Of a stretch of DNA of 21,972 bases, positions 16,761 to 21,972 are shown in pieces (positions within the stretch are counted from its first letter, which is position 1; every line of letters starts with the position of its first letter). Source of the DNA: Burkholderiales bacterium (lineage in GTDB: Bacteria > Pseudomonadota > Gammaproteobacteria > Burkholderiales > Burkholderiaceae_C); assembly GCA_025354615.1 (NCBI GenBank), contig JANXMO010000512.1:1-21972 (forward strand). The letters are read 5' to 3'. The notes under the pieces are model-generated. The model was not told where the DNA came from. It ran no database searches and worked only from the letters and a program-made list of their open reading frames with translations. Made by a program: the position numbers and the translations under genes.

Positions 16761-18954
16761 GCCGCCGGTGCGGTCCGTGTGTTGGGCTTTGGCCTGCGCA
16801 TGCACGATGGCGGCCCCGACCCGTTTTGCGCAGGCGCAGCCGGCGGCGGCGCTGCTGGATGCCACGTTGCTCGAACCGGTGGTGGTGACGGGCTCGCTCA
16901 GTGCCCGCCGACTGGCTGATGCGCCGTATGCCACCGACGTGCTGGATGCCGAGACGATCAAAAACAGCGGCCCGATGGTCAATCTGTCGGAAGCGCTGGT
17001 TCGGGTGCCCGGCCTGAGCGTTGCTAACCGCAACAACTTTGCACAAGATTTGCAGATCAGCTCGCGTGGCTTTGGCGCACGGGCCGGTTTCGGTGTGCGT
17101 GGCATGCGTTTGTTCACCGACGGCATTCCCGCCACGATGCCGGACGGGCAGGGGCAGGTGTCCCATTTCGATCTGGCAGGCGCGCAACGCATCGAGGTGC
17201 TGCGAGGGCCCTTTTCGGCGCTGTACGGCGGCAGTTCAGGTGGTGTGATCGCGTTGTTCACCGCACCTGCCCGACAAGGCCGCATGGCCTTCGATGTGGA
17301 CGCAGGCAGTTTTGGCTTGCGCCAGCAGCGTGTCAGTGCCGCCCTGCCGCTGGGCAACGGGTGGGACGCACAAGCGCAGTTCTCGCATCTGGTGTTTCAG
17401 GGGTTCCGTCCTCACTCGGAAGCCGTGAAAGACCTGGGCAATTTCCGGCTGGGGTGGCAGGGCGAACGTGACCGTATGGTGCTGACAGGCAGCGACCTCG
17501 TTCAGCAGGCGGAGGATCCGCTCGGCCTCACACGCGCTCAAATGTCGGCCAACGCGCGCCAGACGGCGCCTGAAGCGGTGCTCTACGACACCCGCAAGAC
17601 GGCGCGCCAAACGCAGATCGGCGGCCGCTGGGAACACACATTCGACTTCGACACGGGCTTGGCTCAGAGCAGCGTGACCGCTTACCGCGGTAGCCGTGGC
17701 GTCACCCAGTGGCAAGCAATTCCCATCGCGGCGCAGACGCCCGCGGCCAGTGGCGGCGGCGTGGTTGACTTCGATCGCATCTACCAGGGTGTTGACGCCC
17801 GTTTGAGCTGGCACTGGGCGGCGGTGGACATCGTCACGGGCAGCACGTTGGAAACTCAGACCGACCAGCGCCAGGGCTTTGAAAACTTCAACGGCGTGCC
17901 GCCGAAGCTCGGCGTGACGGGTGCCTTGCGCCGCGATGAAACCGACACCGTTCAAACCCGCGATGTGTACGCGCAGGCCGAAATTCAACTGGCCAGCACT
18001 GTCAGCGCCACGCTGGGCGCCCGCAGCGGGCAGGTGCGGTATGGTGTTGACGACCGCTTTGTGGCCAACGGCAATGATTCAGGCGCCCTGCGCTTCAACT
18101 ACACCACGCCGGTGGCGGGCTTGCGCTGGCGCCCAGCGGCCGGGTGGACTGTGTATGCCAGTGCAGCGCGCGGGTTTGAGTCGCCAACCCAAGTCGAGCT
18201 GGCTTACCCGCCTGCGGGCGGTGCCGGCTTCAACACGCTGTTGAAGCCGCAAACCAGCCGTCAGTTTGAAGCGGGCACACGCTGGAGCCATGCCGTCACG
18301 TCAGTTCAGGCCACGGTTTTTCACATTGACTCACAAAATGAAATCGGCGTGGCAACCAACAGCGGCGGGCGCGCCACGTATCAAAACGTTGGCGGCACGC
18401 GGCGTATGGGCGCCGAGCTGGGCGTGCAAGCCGCGCTTGCACCCGGCATCAAAGCGCAACTGGCGCTGACATGGCTGTCGGCCGTCTATCAAGACGCTTT
18501 TCGCACCTGTACCGCCACCCCCTGTTCAGCCAACGCCGTGGCTGGCAGCGCTGTCGTACCGGCGGGCAATGCGATTGCGGGCACCGCCAAAAGCAGTGTT
18601 TATGCCGAGCTCGCATGGCAACCCTGGCGCGGCCAGGCGGCCCAATTTGCGCTTGAAGCTCAAGGCCGGGCGCGCACGGCAGTAAATGACGTCAACAGTG
18701 ATTTTGCCGCCGGCTGGGGTGAATTGGCATTGCGCGCCACCCAGCGCTGGCATTTGGATGGGCAAGGCGTCAGCCCCGCCACGGCGGCACAGGGGGACCG
18801 AGGCGCAGTGCTTGAGCTGCTGGCGCGTGTCGACAACTTGACCCAGCGGCGCCATGCCGGCAGCGTGATCGTCAACGACGGCAATGCGCGCTATTTCGAA
18901 CCCGCCGCGCCCCGCAGCGCATTGCTGAGCGTGCGCTTGCGCTACGGTTGGTAA
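16744..18954 (+). CDS. TonB-dependent outer-membrane receptor, substrate unknown
   Basis: 736 residues. It has a signal peptide (basic CRRSRPPVR, hydrophobic core, likely cut after RFAQA). A TonB-box-like LLEPVVVTGSL is followed by the plug domain (about 50-170), with VPGLSVANRNNFAQDLQISS, RGFGARAGFGVRGMRLFTDG, IPATMPDGQGQVSH and RIEVLRGPFSALYGGSSGG. A 22-strand barrel follows and ends VRLRYGW, with aromatic last residue. The plug resembles ferric-dicitrate/siderophore-type receptors, but that does not fix the ligand. The ATG at 16744 overlaps xdhC. A GTG at 16768 with GGAG upstream is an alternative start. Its stop is only nine bases from the convergent ATPase stop, with no terminator between. 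Confidence 0.92.
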   Translation: MCRRSRPPVRSVCWALACACTMAAPTRFAQAQPAAALLDATLLEPVVVTGSLSARRLADAPYATDVLDAETIKNSGPMVNLSEALVRVPGLSVANRNNFAQDLQISSRGFGARAGFGVRGMRLFTDGIPATMPDGQGQVSHFDLAGAQRIEVLRGPFSALYGGSSGGVIALFTAPARQGRMAFDVDAGSFGLRQQRVSAALPLGNGWDAQAQFSHLVFQGFRPHSEAVKDLGNFRLGWQGERDRMVLTGSDLVQQAEDPLGLTRAQMSANARQTAPEAVLYDTRKTARQTQIGGRWEHTFDFDTGLAQSSVTAYRGSRGVTQWQAIPIAAQTPAASGGGVVDFDRIYQGVDARLSWHWAAVDIVTGSTLETQTDQRQGFENFNGVPPKLGVTGALRRDETDTVQTRDVYAQAEIQLASTVSATLGARSGQVRYGVDDRFVANGNDSGALRFNYTTPVAGLRWRPAAGWTVYASAARGFESPTQVELAYPPAGGAGFNTLLKPQTSRQFEAGTRWSHAVTSVQATVFHIDSQNEIGVATNSGGRATYQNVGGTRRMGAELGVQAALAPGIKAQLALTWLSAVYQDAFRTCTATPCSANAVAGSAVVPAGNAIAGTAKSSVYAELAWQPWRGQAAQFALEAQGRARTAVNDVNSDFAAGWGELALRATQRWHLDGQGVSPATAAQGDRGAVLELLARVDNLTQRRHAGSVIVNDGNARYFEPAAPRSALLSVRLRYGW

Positions 18955-18963
18955 AGGAACGCC

Positions 18964-21534
18964 TCACCCATTGCTCATGGCCCGTACTTCTTCGATGGCC
19001 GTGATGCCCGCCAGCACTTTTTCAATGCCGTCCTGGCGCAGCGTGCGCATGCCTTCGGCCAGCGCAGTGGTTTGCAGCGCCTCGGCGCGAGCGCCGGTTT
19101 GCACCAGGTGCCGCAGCTCGCGCGAAATCACCATCAATTCGTGCAGGCCGGCGCGGCCTTTGAAGCCGGAGCCGTCACACTTCTTGCATCCCGTGCTGCA
19201 GTGCATCAGCAAGCGGCCGTTGGCGCCATGGCGTGTCACCCAGCCGGCCAACAGCTCGTCACGCACCGGTGCGCCAGTGGGCGAACCTGTTTTTTCGCTA
19301 CCGGGTGCGTGCTCGAACGCATGCAAATAATCGTCCAGCAATTCGGTCGTTTCCTCATCGGTGGCCGGCCGTGATTCACGGCAGTTCGCACACAACCGGC
19401 GCACCAGTCGCTGGGCCAGCACTGCCAGCAGCGAGTCGGCGAAGTTGAATGGATCCATGCCCATGTCCAGCAGCCGCGTCACGGTTTCAGGGGCACTGTT
19501 GGTGTGCAGGGTGCTGAGCACCAGATGGCCTGTCAGGGATGCTTCGACCGCCATCTGCGCGGTTTCACCATCGCGGATTTCGCCGACCATGATGGCATCG
19601 GGGTCAGCCCGCAAAAAAGCGCGCAGCGCTTTGGCGAAAGTCCAGTCGATTTTCGCGTTGACCTGCACCTGGCGCAGGCCCGGCTGGGTGATTTCGATCG
19701 GGTCTTCCGCGGTCCAGATCTTGCGTTCAGGGACGTTGATGTGGGCCAGCGCCGAGTGCAGGGTAGTGGTTTTGCCGGAGCCGGTCGGGCCCACGCACAA
19801 CACCATGCCGTAGGGCCGTTCAACGGCCTGCTTGAGCTGCGTCAGGTTGCGCTCAGACATGCCCAGCCGGTCCAGCGGCAGCGGCTTGGCGGACGCAAGT
19901 ATGCGCATCACCACGTCTTCCAGCCCGCTGTTGGTCGGAATGCTGGCCACGCGCAGTTCGATCTTGTGCTGCGCTGAAAACTTTGAAAAATTGATCTTGC
20001 CGTCCTGCGGCTTGCGGCGCTCGGAGATGTCCAGGTCGCACATGATCTTGATGCGGGCGATCAAGGCGTTGCGGTAATTCGACGGCAGCTCCAGGTGGGT
20101 GCGCATCTGACCGTCCTTGCGGAAACGGATGCGGATTTTTTCGCGTCCCGGGTAGCTTTCGATATGAATGTCCGACACGCCGCCAGCGTGTGCTTCGATG
20201 ATCATGTTGTTGATCAGCCGCACCAGCGAGTTGTCGGACTGCTCGATGGTGCGCTCAGGATCGACGTTGATCTGTTCGGTATTCTCCCGCTCCAATGTTT
20301 CTACCAGGCGATCGGTTTCATCGAGGGACGCCGCGTCGGCATTGCCGGCGGCGCCATCGTTGCGGGCGCTCGCTGTCGTGGCGCCAATCTTGTCGTAGGC
20401 CGTGAACAGCGCGGCTTCGAAGGCTGCACTTTGTGCCAGCACGGGCGCCACCTTCATCTGGCTGTGCATTTCGACTTCGGCAATCGCGCTGCGCCGGCGT
20501 ACCGGGTCGTCGAGCGCAACGATCAACCGGCTGTCGCGCACCAGCAGCGGCATCACCAGCAGCTTGGTGGCGATGGCATACGGCAGGCGCCGCAACGCGT
20601 CGGCTTCGACAGGAAATACATCGACGTCCACCAGCGGGTAGCCCATCTTGCGTGCCAACGCCGTTTGCAGGTCGGCCCGGCTGACCACGCCACTGCGCAC
20701 CAGCAGCTCGCCCAGTGGCACGTTGCGGTCATTGCGCTGCTGCTCGAGCGCCTCGGCCAATTGCTCACGGCTGACCATGCCGAGCGACAGCAGCGCTTCG
20801 CCGATCCGCACCATGGGCATGCGGGCTTGTTGCTCGAGTGCTTCGAGCAATTGTTCCGGCGACACCAGCTTGCGCAACACCATGATGTCGCCCAGCTTTT
20901 GCTCGCGCAGCGCCCGCTGCGCCCGAGCCGCTTCTTCAATCTGCGCTGCCGTGGCGCTGTGTTGCTCGACCAGCACCTCGCCAATGCGCCGCCCCAGCTC
21001 GAAATGGCCGTAAGCCGAGGCCGGAATGAACAACCGCCGAACCGCGCCGTTTTCCAGTCCGAGCGGCACGAACAGAAACAACCCGAGTGGCGACTCCACG
21101 TGGCCCACCGTCTCGCCGTTCCATTGTTCGCCTTGCAACCATGTCAAACAAAAAGGGGTGACCGTGCACTGGGTCAGCAAGTCGTCTTGCCCGTTGGGCA
21201 GCTCAACAGGTGACAAGGGCAGCAGCGGCGCGGTCAGCGCCAGACTGCGGAACTGGTCAAAGCGCAGCGGCAGCGTCGTGCGCGACGGCGGAATTTGCAC
21301 GTTGGCCACCGTGTGCTCCGGCATGAAGAGCGTCAATCGCCCGGTCATCCGGCTGCCGTTGGTGCCGACGATTTCGCACGGCATTGAATCGGTCAGCGCT
21401 TGCGATGGTGGGTAGCTGATGTAGGGCGGGGCGGGCCAGCAAAACACGTCGCGTTCCAGCACGCCGTCGGCACGTGAATCGGCCGGGCCGCTGCTGCTAG
21501 TGTCCCAAAGCGTTGGGGTATGAAGTTCTGACAT
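18964..21534 (-). CDS. GspE/PilB-type assembly ATPase with four tandem MshEN-like repeats
   Basis: 856 residues, much longer than typical GspE (~500) or PilB (~570). Secretion ATPases of this family power type II secretion or type IV pilus extension at the inner membrane. Residues 1-180 are an N-terminal region I do not recognise. Residues 183-302 are four 30-residue helical repeats of the MshEN (c-di-GMP-binding) type, leading into a GspE N-terminal domain (YPLVDVDVFPVEADALRRLP). The ATPase core follows: DNSLVRLINNMIIEAHAGG, SDIHIE, Walker A GPTGSGKT (582-589), Walker B region DAIMVGEIRDGET, and LTGHLVLSTLHTN. The tetracysteine zinc site is CANC with a distant CxxxCKKC and a ~45-residue insertion between. 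ATG 21534 was chosen over TTG 21585. No pilus or secretion partner is nearby. Confidence 0.92.
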   Translation of the reverse strand: MSELHTPTLWDTSSSGPADSRADGVLERDVFCWPAPPYISYPPSQALTDSMPCEIVGTNGSRMTGRLTLFMPEHTVANVQIPPSRTTLPLRFDQFRSLALTAPLLPLSPVELPNGQDDLLTQCTVTPFCLTWLQGEQWNGETVGHVESPLGLFLFVPLGLENGAVRRLFIPASAYGHFELGRRIGEVLVEQHSATAAQIEEAARAQRALREQKLGDIMVLRKLVSPEQLLEALEQQARMPMVRIGEALLSLGMVSREQLAEALEQQRNDRNVPLGELLVRSGVVSRADLQTALARKMGYPLVDVDVFPVEADALRRLPYAIATKLLVMPLLVRDSRLIVALDDPVRRRSAIAEVEMHSQMKVAPVLAQSAAFEAALFTAYDKIGATTASARNDGAAGNADAASLDETDRLVETLERENTEQINVDPERTIEQSDNSLVRLINNMIIEAHAGGVSDIHIESYPGREKIRIRFRKDGQMRTHLELPSNYRNALIARIKIMCDLDISERRKPQDGKINFSKFSAQHKIELRVASIPTNSGLEDVVMRILASAKPLPLDRLGMSERNLTQLKQAVERPYGMVLCVGPTGSGKTTTLHSALAHINVPERKIWTAEDPIEITQPGLRQVQVNAKIDWTFAKALRAFLRADPDAIMVGEIRDGETAQMAVEASLTGHLVLSTLHTNSAPETVTRLLDMGMDPFNFADSLLAVLAQRLVRRLCANCRESRPATDEETTELLDDYLHAFEHAPGSEKTGSPTGAPVRDELLAGWVTRHGANGRLLMHCSTGCKKCDGSGFKGRAGLHELMVISRELRHLVQTGARAEALQTTALAEGMRTLRQDGIEKVLAGITAIEEVRAMSNG
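20629..20988 (-). repeat. Four tandem 30-residue MshEN-like protein repeats inside the ATPase gene
   Basis: In the encoded protein the units start exactly 30 residues apart: RIGEVLVEQ (183), KLGDIMVLR (213), RIGEALLSLG (243) and PLGELLVRSG (273). Each has the form xLG..L(x)n..QL..AL..Q. Only the third matches the full MshEN consensus (R, L/I, G, second G, L, L, Q). Units 1 and 2 lack the second Gly, and unit 4 lacks the first Arg and last Gln. Confidence 0.8.
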
Positions 21535-21778
21535 GGTGTGGCGTGCGGGCAAATCGAAGAGGCATCGAAGACCGCGGCCGTTCAAGGCTTTGACCTTGCG
21601 ACATGGTGCATGCAGTGAACAAGTGTTGACCCCTCAAAAAGCACTGTCCGGCCTGCCAATTCAAACGACCTGAACGTGCCTGGGCAGCGGTTCGTGTTGC
21701 CGGCACAACGCGTGGCGGTCCTTCGTCATTTGTTTTTTATTCCCGCGACAATCTTGTCTTCTTCCGTTGGAGACTGTT

Positions 21779-21972
21779 TTGCACACACCTCGTCCGCTCA
21801 TCATTGGTATCGGTGGCACTGCCCGTGCTGGCTCCAGCACCGAAAAAGCCTTGCGTGTGGTGCTCGCGCATGCGGCACAGCTGGGGTGTGACACACAGCT
21901 GTTTGGCGCCGGCCAGCTGCCGCTGGAGCTTTATGACCCTCAGGCGGCACAACGCACGCCTTTGGCGCAAGC
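21779..21972 (+). CDS. NADPH-dependent FMN reductase family protein, N-terminal part (3' end outside window)
   Basis: 64 codons are visible before the window ends. The start is a TTG at 21779 preceded by GGAG (21769-21772) six bases upstream. The translation begins with the flavodoxin-like FMN reductase signature PLIIGIGGTARAGSSTEKAL, where the Gly-Gly-Thr-x-Arg-x-x-Ser-Ser loop binds the FMN phosphate. QLFGAGQLPLELYDPQ follows, as in SsuE/azoreductase-like members. Such enzymes reduce FMN with NADPH, often for a partner monooxygenase. The partner would lie downstream and is not visible. It is divergent from the ATPase gene; the 193-base gap between the frames shows no feature I can support. 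Confidence 0.85.
   Translation, partial: MHTPRPLIIGIGGTARAGSSTEKALRVVLAHAAQLGCDTQLFGAGQLPLELYDPQAAQRTPLAQ

Noticed and set aside
17236..17988. 250-residue minus-strand frame opposite the TonB receptor
   Set aside because: It is antisense to a receptor barrel that is complete from signal peptide to C-terminal aromatic residue.
20095..21213. 372-residue plus-strand frame opposite the ATPase gene
   Set aside because: It is antisense to a gene with complete Walker and zinc motifs, is rich in His/Arg/Gln typical of GC-rich shadow frames, and has no recognisable domain.

Overview
The window looks like an ordinary chromosomal segment of a betaproteobacterium of the order Burkholderiales, most likely Comamonadaceae or a close relative. 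This rests on recognisable gene order: hemA-prfA-prmC-(OMP)-grxD-ubiX on the plus strand, then a lytic transglycosylase, proS / rppH / proB-obgE-rpmA-rplU / ispB / tRNA-Pro. The proteins are clear matches to core families. I see no phage, insertion sequence, CRISPR array or plasmid hallmark. The DNA is GC-rich, so long antisense shadow frames are common, and GTG and TTG starts are frequent (prmC, ubiX, ispB, FMN reductase).

Layout. 2-748 is the 3' part of amn (AMP nucleosidase). 800-2583 is a small exported protein translationally overlapped with miaB (ATGA). 2615-2881 (minus) is a small membrane protein, divergent from hemA. 2931-6287 holds hemA, prfA and prmC (prfA/prmC overlap GTGA). 6388-7038 is an unassigned outer-membrane-like protein with an unusually strong ribosome binding site. 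7164-8044 holds grxD and ubiX. 8098-10495 (minus) is proS followed by a lytic transglycosylase. 10661-11260 is rppH. 11277-14223 (minus) is rplU-rpmA, terminator, obgE-proB. 14446-15459 is ispB, then tRNA-Pro(CGG) at 15515-15591. 15756-18954 is a stand-alone xdhC overlapping a TonB-dependent receptor. 18964-21534 (minus) is an orphan GspE/PilB-type ATPase with four tandem MshEN-like repeats. 21779-21972 is the beginning of an NADPH-dependent FMN reductase.

How the genes fit together. Much of the block serves translation: miaB (tRNA modification), prfA with its methyltransferase prmC, proS, tRNA-Pro, ribosomal proteins L21 and L27, and the ribosome-assembly GTPase Obg. Others serve cofactors: hemA (tetrapyrroles), grxD (iron-sulfur trafficking), and ubiX with ispB (ubiquinone ring decarboxylation and side chain). 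RppH starts mRNA decay, proB starts proline synthesis and amn degrades AMP. The less ordinary part is the right-hand 6 kb (xdhC, TonB receptor, orphan ATPase, FMN reductase), where context does not give a substrate or partner.

I found no convincing new multi-gene system. The best leads are the repeat architecture of the orphan ATPase, a possible leaderless hemA transcript, the orphan xdhC/receptor pair, and an outer-membrane-type gene sitting inside an otherwise housekeeping cluster.
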